Source of the DNA: Corylus avellana
Taxonomy: Eukaryota > Streptophyta > Magnoliopsida > Fagales > Betulaceae
Direction of reading: 5' to 3'
NCBI RefSeq assembly: GCF_901000735.1
Contig: NC_081546.1
Span: 24,031,009-24,095,008 of the forward strand
DNA: 64,000 nt
The notes beneath the pieces were generated by a model that saw only the letters and a list, made by a program, of their open reading frames with translations, ran no database searches and was not told the origin of the DNA. Numbering within the stretch: the stretch's first letter is position 1; each line of letters starts with the position of its first letter. Shown in pieces: positions 36,269-48,632 of the stretch. A program made the translations under genes and the position numbers.

Positions 36269-38857
36269 CTACATGTTGGAGTAGAGCTCCTTGGATAGAT
36301 CAAAATTATGCAGAACTTTGCCAAATATGTCATAGAATACAATCTTTGCTTCAGCCTGCTTAAGTTCAACTGACATAAATCCCTGCCCATCGTAGTAAAA
36401 TTTCACTGGGTCTTGGAATTTGCCGATATTACCTTTCCATGCCTTTGAACCACCTCCGCTGGTTAGAAATTGGATGTTGCTGCATGAAGATCAAGTTACA
36501 TTACTGGTCTTGATAAAAGACTTTTTAGTTCCCTCTGACATGTTAAGGTTTGGTTGATTGTGTATACCTGCTAGTGCTTGTTAAGTGTTCCAAGCAATGG
36601 TCATGCCCATTTATGTACATATCAACACTGTGCTCCTGTATGTCATATAAGATGAAATTTGTTTCAGAAGCTGCATCAATGTTCCTCTCTCTCTTGCACG
36701 CACGCACACATGCTGCAGGCACGTGTGTGCGTGCGAAGTATAAGATTTACCTCTAGTATTGGTAGAAGCTGCATTACAAGCTCCATGGTGTCTCCATGAT
36801 GCCCTATGCTTCTGACAGTATGATGTCCAACGACAATTTTCCAGTTTGCCGTTGAATCTCCCAACGCGGAATCAAGATCCTGATTTTGAAGCCAAATGAA
36901 TCTGTTTGATCTTTGATATAAAGAAGAAAATGATTTTGTTTCCAATCATTTGAATTACCTTTGAGAGCTTTGTGAGGTATTCTTTCCTGGGAAGTACACC
37001 TCTCCAATCATAAGTATGGTGCTTCGGCCTCAAGAAGTACTTATCAACGAAAGGAGTTGTGTCCACGAAGAAAATCTCCACAATTTCTAAGAATTACAAG
37101 AAAAATGAACTATAAAACGTTCATTTATTTGTAAATTGAAGGTACATCAGAAAGGGGAGCTTAGAAAATGGCATTTTTCTTACCTGAGTTGATAACGAAG
37201 GACCTTTGACAAAACCATCGGCTATCAACTTTCCCAAGAATTGGGTTCAATTGTGCCTCAACATCTCCTCTATAATCGTGGTTGCCCAAAACTGGAACAA
37301 ATATGGTTTTTGTTTCTTAGAACGTTAGATGGGGAAAGGGACAAAAGGGTCATATGTATGCGTGCAGATTCAACTTAGGACTAGAAGTCGACCGGTTGCA
37401 ATTGTGACATGTATTTCTTGTGTCATGTTATCAGTTATGCAATTTTAACGGGTTCACTTTTAATTGAAACTGGACCTGTTGGGATTGAGACATGTATTCC
37501 TTGTGTTGTTATGGGACACATATTCCAAGTCTAACAAATCTAGTTCTAATTGAAATTGAACTTGTTGAGATTGAGACATGTATTATGTGTCCTGTTATGA
37601 GACATATTCTAATCCCGACGGATCTAGTTCTAATTGAAATTGAATCCATTGAGATTAGAATATGTATTCCTTGTCATGTTATGGAACACATATTCCAATT
37701 GTAACGGGTTCAATTCTAATTAAAACTAGACTCGTTGGAATTGTGATATATATTCATTGTGTACTTTTATGGAACATATATTTCAGTTTCAATGGATCTA
37801 GTTTTAAAAGAAACTAAACCTATTGGGATTGAGATATGTATTCTTTGTGTCCTATTATGGGACACATTCTAATCCCAACGGATCTAGTTCCAACTAAAAC
37901 TAAATCCATTGAAATTAGAACATATATTCCTTTTGTCATGTTATGAGACACATATTCCAATCCTAATGGCTCCAATTCCAACTGAAACTGAACTCGTTGA
38001 AATTGAGACATGTATTCCTTGTGCCATGTTAAGGAACACATTATAATTCCAACTGATCTAGTTCTAATTGCAATTGGACCCATTGAAATTGAGATATGTA
38101 TTCTTTGTAAGACAGAAAAGGAAATTTGTGTCATGCACATTGCAATCCCAACGGATCTAGTTCCAACTGAAACTGAACCTGAATTAAAAAAAAAAAAAAA
38201 AAAAAAAAATTGAAATTGGACCCATTGGGATTGGAGCATGTACTCCTTGTGTCCTGTTATGGGACACATATTCTAATTCCAACTGATCTAGTTTCAACTT
38301 GAATTGGACCTAAGCCAAACCCAATAAGTACATGTATGTGTATATGTGTTCCTGAGAATTTACCACTGTACCATTGCTTTTGCAGGCTCTTAGCAGAGTA
38401 GATTTTGGTGAATGACTTCTCAAACACAGGGTCATTTATGCTGGTGAGTCCATCCTCATAAAAATTGTCTCCAGTAGAGACCACAAAATCTATGCCCAAC
38501 TTCTCCCCGATCCTCCCCATCTACAACATATTATATGCATTGAGAATTCAATACAAATGGAAACCAGAGCCTCTGCGGTAGAATTGTTACCGTTGAAAGT
38601 TAATTAAGAAAAATTAATTGCAGTTGTAATTATAATTCAGGGAAGAAAAATGTAACCTGATCAGCAACTTTAGATTGATTGAAATATCCTCTTCTTCCCC
38701 AATCTCCAACCACCAAAAAGCTTAGGGAGCCATTGGGTTTAATGGGTTGTTCAAACCTCTGAAGCTCAGCTGATATAGAAAGAAAGCAAACACAGAAAAA
38801 AACCATGCAGAGAAGGCTCATGGACATGGCTATGGCATGGTCACAAAAACCAGCCAT
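36269..38857 (-). CDS. Purple acid phosphatase, low-molecular-weight type (PAP-A)
   Basis: Secreted metallophosphatase releasing phosphate from organic esters. Seven exons on minus: 38857-38657, 38520-38364, 37291-37184, 37086-36959, 36879-36751, 36635-36568 and 36479-36269; 333 aa, usual for the PAP3/PAP8/PAP17 group. The signal peptide ends near residue 30 (CVCFLSISA then ELQRF). All five metal-ligand blocks are present: GDWGRRG (51), STGDNFY (82), GNHDYRG (122), VVGHH (214) and NGHDHC (250). All introns are GT-AG in frame. Two in-frame Met codons precede the signal core: 38857 was chosen, and 38827 is possible. Intron 2 is enlarged by an 87-bp minisatellite. Upstream DNA is duplicated at the broken copy at 47.3 kb. 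Confidence 0.93.
37400..38300. repeat. 87-bp minisatellite in PAP-A intron 2
   Basis: Diverged units of 84-88 bp, each with a GAGACATGTATTCCTTGTGT core, a CCTGTTATGGGACACATATT part and an ACGGATCTAGTTCTAATTG part; ten or so units. The same array lies in the intron of both broken PAP copies. Confidence 0.93.
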
Positions 38858-38943
38858 GACATGCATGCAAGCAAACAACAGAGCTTTGGCGATATCTAAG
38901 CGATATGGGACTTTATGATAACTGGGATAGAGTAATTCTTGGT

Positions 38944-38952
38944 CTTATATAG
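38944..38952 (-). promoter_or_regulatory. Putative TATA box of PAP-A
   Basis: Minus-strand CCTATATAAGACC lies about 90 bp upstream of the start codon. It is conserved at 47484-47492 upstream of the broken copy. Confidence 0.65.
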
Positions 38953-38959
38953 GCAAGGG

Positions 38960-40320
38960 TACCGCATAACAATTTCCTAGCAGCTTCCTATGTTAACACA
39001 CCTTGTTTTGTCATGTTTTTGGGTTTTCCTCCTATTGTTCATGGAATCCTGAGGAAGCCAAAAACAAAAAGATTACAAAATCACAAATGACACATGGTTG
39101 ATCATTTCCAAGCTTGTTCGTCGGCTTTCGAAGCTTATTTCAGTCTAGTTCTTTCGAAAAGTTCATCGCAGCGTCAACGAACCCGATATGCATGCAACAT
39201 ATATAGCGATGGAACTACATTTAGATGAAGGAAAGCTTTGGTTTTCAAATTTTCTTTTAATTTTTTTTATTAAGTTGATTTTTAGGATTAAAAATTAAGC
39301 TTGACCCTTATTAATAAAGTTAAATTTGAACCTTCATTTATATTTTGAGACCTTCCGAATGAAAAATTGATTGGCCTATAAAATAAATTTGGATGTATAT
39401 CCCAGTTAGATTTTGTAATGATTCTGACTGCCTAAGCAATATTGGTGGCCACTTTCATGTCAATTTCCTAGCAGCTTCCTCTATATATGTTCATGTTTTG
39501 GCTTCTTCCTCTCACAAAACAATTTACATATGTTTTGATATATATAATGTGTGTGTTTGTCCTTACAAAATGATACTTCCACTCCTAAATAAAAATAAAA
39601 AATATGATGTGACACATTTGTGTGTTGTTTTTTATTTTATTTTTATTAATTTAGGAGTAAAACTGTAATTTTGTAAGGAATTCCTAGAAAAGAAGGACAA
39701 ATTTGTACAAAATTAAACGAAAGGATGGATTTGAAAATGAAACGTACCACAAGCAACTTTAAGATAATATTTGATTATTTGTATCCTAGGGAGTTGGGAT
39801 CAACTTGATATAAGCTTTATTTACTAGGGAAATTTCACTTTACCCCTATGAAGTTTCAGGAGTTTTTTTAATTTGAACTTATATGTTTAAAAATTGATAA
39901 TGTACACCCTTAAAGTTTCAAAAATTTTCAATTCATACCCTCCGTTACTAATTTACTTCTAATTGGACGAAAATCATTTCACGCATTTCACGTGGGATTT
40001 TGATGCTGTCTATTCTAATTTTGTTCTCATTAAAACCTATGAAATTGAGGGTAATTACGTAATTTTATAGGTTTATAAATTGAGGGTAATTAGGTTTTTC
40101 CTACCAAATTATTTAAATTTATACTTAGATGGAAGCTCACAAATTATAAGACTTCTCCACACTAATTAATAAAATTCTTTATCCTCGTGTGTGTGTGTGT
40201 GTGTGTATATATCCCAAATCAAAAATAGATGTGAAAGATATTTCTGTCTTGCCAAAGGTAAAAAACGAATGAATATATATGTATATGTATATATATTAAA
40301 AAAAAAAATCCTCTGACTAT
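38960..40320. other. PAP-A upstream intergenic DNA
   Basis: 38880-39660 is duplicated at 47340-48530 (marker CAATTTCCTAGCAGCTTCC), so the ancestral duplication included the promoter. 39832-39960 is half of a family C foldback (TTTACCCCTATGAAGTTTCAGG). A (GT)n-(AT)n microsatellite lies near 40185-40215. No gene. Confidence 0.6.
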
Positions 40321-40324
40321 GAAA

Positions 40325-40996
40325 AGTCAACCATTCCCGATATTAATTTCGCTGTCGTTTGTTATAAATGCATGAAAAAAGAAAAAGAAAACAAAAAAAA
40401 TTAGTAGGGAATGTGAGAATACACCAGAAAAATTCCTAGTGCATATATGTGACAGCCTAATGGAAGTACGTACGTATAAGTGATCGACTCAGTAAGAATT
40501 TCTTGCAATCCGCTGCGGGTCCCACATAAAAGAGATCGGAGGACATATATGTCAGGAAACGCTAAGTGTTCTTCTGGTGTCCTCCTAAACGATAATTTTA
40601 AAAGACACATCACAGTTGAGAGGACACCAAGAGAATGCTAAAAGAACACCTAACATTTCCCATATATGTCTTGATGAGTTTAGGGGCTGAACAAATAACC
40701 TCCACAAACAATTTGGACAATTATTGTAAGTGGGAGATTCCGATCCAAATCAATTAAGTTAATTAACACATCTCATTCTGGCCGAAGCAAACAAAAAAAA
40801 AAAATTAAGGCTTTCCATTAGCAACGACTTTAATTAGGATTGGTTTTTTAGCTTGCTAGTAAAAATAATAAAAATATTAACAAAGAATTCAAAACTACTT
40901 TATCTTAAAAATACAAAAAACACATCCTCAAAAGCATGGAAACCTTAAAATTTCCTAGTGACTTAATTAAGGACAACCTGTTACAATTTTCCACTA

Positions 40997-41032
<36 letters not shown>

Positions 41033-41460
41033 GACGTTAATTTTGCTGTCATTTGTTATAAACGCCTGAAAAAAAAAAAAGAAAAAAAAAAGGGAAATTA
41101 GTAACGAATGTGAGAATACGCCAGAAAAATTCTTGGTGACAACCTAATGGAAGTAAGTATAAGATGGAATCAATAAGAATTTTTTGCAATTTGCTGCAGA
41201 ACCCACATAAAGGAGACTGGAAGACATATATGCCTTGATGAGTTTAGGGGGGCCGAACAAGTACCCTCTACAAATAATTTGGACAATTATTGTAAGAGCG
41301 AAATTCCGATCCAAATCAAATTAACACATCTAATTCTCGCCAAAGGAAAAAACAAAAATTACGGCTCTCCTTTAGCAACGACTTTTATTAAGATTTTTTT
41401 TTTAGCTATATAAATATATATATATAATTCAAAACATAACACACTCAAAAATTACTTTTA
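40325..41460. repeat. Local tandem duplication, two diverged units
   Basis: 40330-40990 resembles 41036-41545: TTTGCTGTCATTTGTTATAAA, then GAATGTGAGAATAC, then CATATATGCCTTGATGAG and ACAATTATTGTAAG in order. A 30-plus poly-A run (40998-41031) separates them, preceded by CACTACAAAAA, a CACTA-type terminus. Confidence 0.75.
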
Positions 41461-41493
41461 CCTTACAAAAAATAGAAAATTGAAAAAACACAT

Positions 41494-41640
41494 TCTCAAA
41501 AGAATCGAAACCTTAAAATTTCCTAGTAACTTAAGGACAACCTGTTACAATTTCCACATAGGCTCCAATATCAACCCAAAAGGTTTAAGATTTCCAAAAC
41601 CAGAAAGGAAAAGGAAAATTGTAGTACAAAGTGCCTTCTT
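41494..41640. repeat. Copy of the glucanase 5' flank next to the broken PAP
   Basis: Matches 50335-50485 upstream of the glucanase gene (CCTTAAAATTTCCTAGT, GGACAACCTGTTACAATTTCC, AAACCAGAAAGGAAAAGG). At 41641 it switches directly into PAP exon 5 sequence. The same junction is seen after the 100-N gap, and a shorter copy lies at 40943-40990. Confidence 0.88.
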
Positions 41641-43834
41641 TGTAGAAGCTGCATTACAAACTTGATACGTTACTAAATTTTCATTAGAGACTTCCAATTT
41701 GTTAATTTGCCACACACATCACTAAACTTTAGTGACGTGTCAATATGCTTGACACGTCACTAATGGTTGGTTACTAAATTATTGGTTTTTTGTAGTGCCC
41801 TATGCTTCTGACAGTATGATGTCCAACGACAATTTTCCAGTTTGCATCCTGATTTTGAAGCCAAATGAATGAATCTGTTAGATCTTTGATATAAAGAAGA
41901 AAATGATTTTGTTTCCTTCAGATAATCTTAAAAGCTCATCATTTGAATTACCTTTGAGAGCTTTGTGAGGTATTCTTTCCGGGGAATTAAGTACACCCCT
42001 CCAATCATAAGTATGGTAAATTGAAGGTAGATCAGAAAGGGAGCTCAGAAAATGGCATTTTTCTTAATTACCTTAATATCAGGGACCGAACCAAAAAATT
42101 TTATGGGAGGGTTCAGTCAAATTTTTTATCTTTTATTTATTAAAAAAAAAAATGGTTGTTTTTTATGAACTAAAGATTACCGTAAAAGCAAAAAAAGTGG
42201 TCATTTGAAAGTAAGCAGGGTCAACAATAAAAAAACTTAATTGGTATGGCTCAAAAAAATTAAAAATAAGACCAAATTTTTTTATTGGATTGGGCCAACA
42301 AATTTTAAAATAGGGCCAAATTTGGCCCTATTTTACTTTTTATTTTTTATTTTATTTATTTACTTAGTATTTTTTCCTTATTTTTGAGAGGGCCCTGGCC
42401 CCCTAATTCTGTCATTGCCTAAGTTGATGGAGAGCAATTTTTTTCATTTTGGACAAAAATACCATTTTAAAACAACAAAATGAATTCCCTCCATTTTATT
42501 TGAAATGGAGAGGATCTTTCTCCCTCAAAGCCATCGGCTATCAACTTTCCCAAGAATTGGGTTCAATTGTGCCTCAACATCTCCTCTATAATCGTGGTTG
42601 CCCAAAACTGGAACAATATGGTTTTTGTTTCTTAGAACGTTAGATGGGGAAAGGGACAAAAGGGTCATATGTCTGCATGATGCGGATTCAACTTAGGACT
42701 AGAAGTCGACCCGTTGAAATTAGGACATGTATTCCTTGTGTCATGTTGTGGGGCACATATTCCAATCCTAACATGTTCACTTTTTATTGAAGCTAAACCT
42801 GTTGGGATGGAGACATGTATTCCTTGTGGGAAATGGTCTTGTGTCTTGTTATGAGATACATATTCCAACTATAATAGATCTATTTCTCATTGAAACTGAA
42901 CATGTTGAGATTGAGACATGTATTCTTTGTGTCCTGTTATGAGACACATTCTAATTCTAACGGATCTAGTTTCATTTGAAACTTAACCCATTGAAATTAG
43001 AACATGTATTCCTTGTGTCCTGTTATGGAACACATATTCCAATTCTAACGGGTCCAATTCTAATTGAAACGAGACTCGTTGAAATTGAGATATATATTCA
43101 TTATGTGCTTTTATGGAACAAATATTTAGTTCTAACGGATCTAGTTCCAATTAAAATTGAACCATTGACAGATTAGAATATGTATTCCTTGTGTCCTGTT
43201 ACAAGACACATTCTAATCCCAACGGATCTACTTTCAACTAAAACTGGACTCATTGAGATTTGAACATGTATTCATTTTGTCCTGTTATGGGACACATATT
43301 TAAATACTAACGGGTCAAATTCCAACTAAAATTAGACTCGTTAGAATTGAGACATATATTCCTTGTGTCATGTTATGGAACACATTCTAATTTCAACGGA
43401 TTTAGTTCTAATTGAAATTAGACCCATTGGAATTGAGACATGTATTCTTTGTATCTTGTTATGGGACATGCACATTGCAATCCCAATGGATCTAGTTCGA
43501 AACTGGACTCATTGGGAATGGAACATCCGATTCCAACAGATCTAGTTTCAACTTGAAGCGGATCTAAGCCAAACCCTGGCCTATGAGTATTTGTATGGAT
43601 CTAGTTCGAAACTGGACTCATTGAAATGCAACATCCGATTCCAATAGATCTAACTTGAACCAGACCTAAGCCAAACCCTATGAGTATTTGTATGGATCTA
43701 GTTCGAAACTGGACTCATTGGGAATGGAACATCCGATTCTGACAGATAGTTTCAACTTGAATTGTACCTAACCCAAACCCTATGAGTATTTGTATGTGTA
43801 TATGTGTTCATGAGAATTTACCGCTGTACCATTG
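41641..43834 (-). pseudogene. Broken purple acid phosphatase copy (PAP-B), truncated by gap
   Basis: Minus-strand remnants related to PAP-A: exon 5 pieces (41641-41660 and 41798-41845) split by a CACTA-type end (TTTTTTGTAGTG), a shortened exon 4 (41953-42015), most of exon 3 (about 42529-42614, in frame, includes GNHDYRG), then the intron 2 minisatellite, and the last bases of exon 2 before the N-gap. Exons 6 and 7, with the GHDH metal ligands, are absent, so no enzyme could form. A foreign insertion of about 330 bp (42080-42420) lies between exons 3 and 4. Confidence 0.88.
42690..43830. repeat. 87-bp minisatellite in PAP-B intron 2
   Basis: Same unit family as 37400-38300. It ends with a shorter higher-order motif, TATGGATCTAGTTCGAAACTGG, repeated three times (about 43585-43710). 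Confidence 0.9.
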
Positions 43835-43934
43835 NNNNNNNNNNNNNNNNNNNNNNNNNNNNNNNNNNNNNNNNNNNNNNNNNNNNNNNNNNNNNNNNNN
43901 NNNNNNNNNNNNNNNNNNNNNNNNNNNNNNNNNN
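43835..43934. other. Assembly gap (100 N)
   Basis: Exactly 100 N, a conventional unknown-length spacer, lying between two near-identical PAP segments. Confidence 1.
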
Positions 43935-45159
43935 CTCAAAAGAATCGAAACCTTAAAATTTCCTAGTAACTTAAGGACAACCTGTTACAATTTCCACATA
44001 GGCTCCAATGTCAACCCAAAAGGTTTAAGATTTCCAAAACCAGAAAGGAAAAGGAAAATTGTAGTACAAAGTGCCTTCTTTGTAGAAGTTGCATTACAAA
44101 CTTGATACGTTACTAAATTTTCATTAATGACTTCCAATTTGTTAATCTGCCACACATGTCACTAAACTTTAGTGACGTGTCAACAAGCTCGACACGTCAC
44201 TAATGGTTGGTTACTAAATTATTGGTTTTTTGTAGTGCCCTATGCTTCTGACAGTATGATGTCCAACGACAATTTTCCAGTTCGCATCCTGATTTTGAAG
44301 CCAAATGAATGAATCTGTTAGATCTTTGATATAAAGAAGAAAATGATTTTGTTTCCTTCTGATAATCTTATAAGATCATCATTTGAATTACCTTTGAGAG
44401 CTTTGTGAGGTATTCTTTCCTGGGAATTAAGTACACCCCTCCAATCATAAGTATGGTAAATTGAAGGTAGATCAGAAAGGGAGCTTAGAAAATGGCATTT
44501 TTCTTAATTACCTTAATATCGGGGACGGAACCAGGAAATTTTATAGAAGGGGCCAGTCAAATTTTTTTTTTCTTTTATTTATTAAAAAAAAAAAAAAAAT
44601 TGGTTGTTTTTTATGAACTAAAGACTACCGTAAGGGCGGAAAAAGTGGTCATTTGAAAGTAAGGGCCAACAATAAAAAAAACTTAATTGGTATGGCTCAA
44701 AAAAATTAAAAATAGGACCAAGATTTTTTATTGGATAGGGCCAACAAATTTTAAAATAGGGCCAAATTTGGAACCTCTTTGGCCCTATTTTACTTTTTTT
44801 TTTTTTTTTTTTTTTTAACTTAGAATTTTTTTTCCTTATTTTTGAGAGGGCCCTGGCCCCCTAGTTCCGTCATTGCCTAAGTTGACGTGGAGCAATTTTT
44901 TTCATTTTTTTTTTTAAATTTTGGACAAAAATGCTATTTTAAAACAACTAAATGAATTTCCTCCATTTTATTTGAAATGGAGAGGATCCATTCTCCCTTT
45001 GACAAAGCCATCGGCTATCAACTTTCCCAAGAATTGGGTTCACTTGTGCCCTCAACATCTCCTCTAGAATCGTGGTTGCCCAAAACTGGAACAATATGGT
45101 TTTTGTTTCTTAGAACGTTAGATGGGGAAAGGGACAAAAGGGTCATATGTATGCGTGAT

Positions 45160-46285
45160 GCGAATTCAACTTAGGACTAGAAGTCGACCTGTTGAAATTA
45201 GGACATGTATTCCTTGTGTCATGTTGTGGGACACATATTCCAATCCTAACAGGTTCACTTTTTATTGAAACTAGACCTGTTGGGATGAAGACATGTATTC
45301 CTTGTGGGGAAATAATCTTGTGTCTTGTTATGAGACCCATATTCCAACTATAATAGATCTATTTCTAATTGAAACTAAACATGTTGAGATTGAGATATGT
45401 ATTCTTTGTGTCCTGTTATGAGACATATTCTAATTCCAACGGATCTAATTTCAATTGAAACTTAACCCATTGAAATTAGAATATGTATTCCTTGTGTCAT
45501 GTTATAGAACACATATTCCAATTCTAACGGGTCCAATTCTAATCGAAACGAGACTCGTTGAAATTGAGATATATATTCATTATGTGCTTTTATGGAACAC
45601 ATATTTTAGTTCTAACAGATCTAGTTCCAATTAAAATTGAACCATTGACAGATTAGAATATGTATTCCTTGTGTCCTGTTACGAGACACATTCTAATCCC
45701 AATGGATCTAGTTTCAACTAAAACTGGACCCATTGAGATTTGAACATGTATTCATTTTGTCCTGTTATGGGACACATATTCAAATACTAACGGGTCAAAT
45801 TCCAACTAAAATTAGACTCGTTAGAATTGAGACATGTATTCCCTGTGTCATGTTATGGAACACATATTCTAATTTCAACGGATCTAGTTCTAATTGAAAT
45901 TGGACCCATTGGAATTGAGATATGTATTCTTTGTATCTTGTTATGGGACATGCACATTGCAATCCCAATGGATCTAGTTCAAAACTGGACTCATTGGGAA
46001 TGGAACATCCGATTCCAACAGATCTAGTTTCAACTTGAAGTGGACCTAAGCCAAACCCTATGAGTATTTGTATGGATCTAGTTCGAAACTGAACTCATTG
46101 AAATGCAACATCCGATTCCAATAGATCTAACTTGAACCAGACCTAAGCCAAACCCTATGAGTATTTGTATGGATCTAGTTCGAAACTGGACTCATTGGGA
46201 ATGGAACATCCGATTCTGACGGATATAGTTTCAACTTGAATTGTACCTAAGCCAAACCCTATGAGTATTTGTATGTGTATATGTG
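45160..46285. repeat. 87-bp minisatellite in PAP-C intron 2
   Basis: Near-identical to the PAP-B array, including the terminal GGATCTAGTTCGAAACTG triplet of repeats. Confidence 0.9.
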
Positions 46286-46671
46286 TTCATGAGAATTTAC
46301 CGCTGTACCATTGCTTGTGCAGGCTTTTAGCAGAGTAGATTTTGGTGAATGACTTCTCAAACACAGGGTCATTTATGCTGGTGAGTCCATCCTCATAAAA
46401 ATTGTCTCCAGTAGAGACCACAAAATCAATGCCCAACTTCTCCCCAATCCTCCCCATCTACAACATATATATGCATTGAGAATTCAATATAAATGGAAAC
46501 CATAGCCTCTGTGGTAGAATTGTTACCGTTGAAAGTTAATTAAGAAACATTAATTGCAGTTGTAATTATAATTCAGGGAAGAAAAATGAAACCTGATCAG
46601 CAACTTTAGATTGATTGAAATATCCTCTTCTTCCCCAATCTCCAACCACTAGAAAGCTTAGGGAGCCATCG

Positions 46672-47204
46672 TGATGCAGCATGATTTAGTGGGTTGTAGC
46701 GAAGAACATCAATAAAGAACGGATATGTATTTCTAGATCTTGATTCTATCAAAGATCTAAAAAAATATGCTCGAAACGCTAGATACTCTCTAAGGTTTGA
46801 AGGAAAACTATAAAGAAATTCAACTCTGAGTAATCTTATTGAACAAAACCAAATAATAAACAACAATTCTAATGGCTATAAAACATGTATATATAGGCCC
46901 CCAAGCCTTAAAGCTAATTATAATACGAAATCAAATCGGAATTGAAACTCTATGGCGCCCGTCCGGACGGAACTTAGAGCCGTCCGGATGGCCACAAATA
47001 TAAAACATAAAATAACACAAAATTGAACTTCTACGGAGCTCGTCCGGATGGGACTTAGAGCCGTCCGGACGGCCACCGACATAAAACATAAAAAACAAGA
47101 AAATAACATGGGCCTGGACAAGGATTCTAGACGAGGCTCTCGTGTTTAGACCTGTCTGAATGGGCTACAGTCGAGCTTGCAGACGACCTTGCATTTCTGC
47201 ATCA
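46672..47204. mobile_element. Solo LTR inserted in PAP-C exon 1
   Basis: Begins TGATGCAG and ends CTGCATCA (5'-TG...CA-3' with 8-bp inverted ends), 533 bp, flanked by 5-bp repeats CATCG (46667-46671) and TATCG (47205-47209). It contains repeated CGTCCGGACGG motifs and a TATATAGGCC stretch. There is no internal retrotransposon sequence, so this is what LTR-LTR recombination leaves behind. Confidence 0.9.
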
Positions 47205-47339
47205 TATCGGGTTTAATGGGGTATTCAAACCTCTGAAGCTCAGCTGATATAGAAAGAAAGCAAACACAGAAAAAAACCATGCAGAGAAGGCTCATGGACA
47301 TAGCAATGGCATGGTCACAAAAACCAGCCATGGCATGCA

Positions 47340-48142
47340 AGCAAACAACAGAGCTTTGGCAGTAACTCGATCAGATGGAGTTCAACTTAACTCTTTAAGT
47401 TTATAGCCTAAAAAGATGGCTTAAGATGGGAATATCTAAGCAATATGGGACTATATGATAACTGGGATAGAGTAATTCTTGGTCTTATATAGGCAAGGGT
47501 TACTGCATAACAATTTCCTAGCAGCTTCCTATGTTAACACACCTTGGTTTGACATGTTTTTGGGTTGTTCCTCCATGCAATCCCGAGGAACCCAAAAACA
47601 AAAGGTGAAGTGTTTTCTCAGAAAATTACAAGTGACAAGAAATGTAAGGATCAAAATCACAGATGACACATGGTTCATTTCCGAGCTCGTTCGTCAGCTT
47701 TTGAAGCTTATTTCAGTCTAGTTCTTTTGAAAAGTTCATCGCAGCGTCAACGAACCCGACATGCACACAACATATATATTGATGGAACTACATATAGATG
47801 AAGGAAAGCTTCGGTTTTCAAATTTTCTTTTAATTTTTTTTTTTATTAAGTTGATTTAGGATTAAAAATCAAGCTTGACCCCTATTAATAAAGTTAAATT
47901 TGAACCTTCATTTATATTTGAGACCTTCCGAATGAAAAATTGATTGGCCCATAAAATAAATTTGGGTGTCCCAGTTAGATTTTGTAATGATTCTGATTGC
48001 CTAAGCAATATTGGTGGCCACTTTCATGTCAATTTCCTAGCAGCTTCCTCTATACATGTTCATGTTTTGTCTTCTTCCTCTTATGCAGGGAAATGCAGCT
48101 CGATGATGATAATTGATAGCAAAACAATTTACATATGTTTTG

Positions 48143-48173
<31 letters not shown>

Positions 48174-48600
48174 TGTGTGTGCGCGCATAACAAAAAATTA
48201 CTAAATTAGTTTAAGAGCTTTAGCCTTAATTGTCAAATCAATCCTTTTGAGTACAAGAATTATCTGAAAGCTTCCTGTGTATTAATTCTTCTGTTAAATT
48301 TGTAAGATTTCTGTTTATTCTTTCAACAAAGTCCTTACAAAATTATACTTCCACTCCTGAATAAAAATAAAAACTATGATGTGACACATTTGTGTGTTGT
48401 CTTGTGTTGTGTAACGTGTTGTGTTGTCTTGTGTTTTTTTTTTTTTTTTTTGTAATTATTATTATTAATTTAAGGGTAGAACTGTAATTTTGTAAGGAAA
48501 TCCTAGAAAAGAAGGACAAATTTGTTCGATTTAGAAATGAAACGTAGCACAAGCAACTTTTAAGATAATATTTGTATCCTAGGGAGTAGGGACTAGGGAT
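47340..48600. repeat. Duplicated PAP upstream region
   Basis: Collinear with 38880-39790, including the TATA-type CCTATATAAG (minus) at about 47484-47492. It contains an (AT)n run at 48148-48170 and CTTGTGTTGTGTAACG repeats near 48400. No gene. Confidence 0.82.
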
Positions 48601-48632
48601 CAACTTGATACAAGATTTATTTACTACATTTT

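Larger units (their letters stand above)
43935..47331 (-). pseudogene. Broken purple acid phosphatase copy (PAP-C) with solo LTR in exon 1
   Basis: 43935-46315 repeats PAP-B almost base for base, with the same broken exons 5 and 4 and the missing exons 6-7. Exon 3 (about 45006-45078) also has a 1-bp insertion (GTGCCCTCAAC) that shifts the frame. Exon 2 (46457-46301) is intact and keeps [10 protein letters not shown]. Exon 1 is split into 47331-47205 (signal peptide to ELQRFEYPIKPD) and 46671-46593 ([14 protein letters not shown]) by a 533-bp solo LTR. It cannot make an active enzyme. Confidence 0.92.

Noticed and set aside
41465..47331. PAP-B and PAP-C as functional genes
   Set aside because: Exons 6-7 are missing, exons 4-5 are damaged, exon 3 of PAP-C is frameshifted, and exon 1 of PAP-C is split by a solo LTR.
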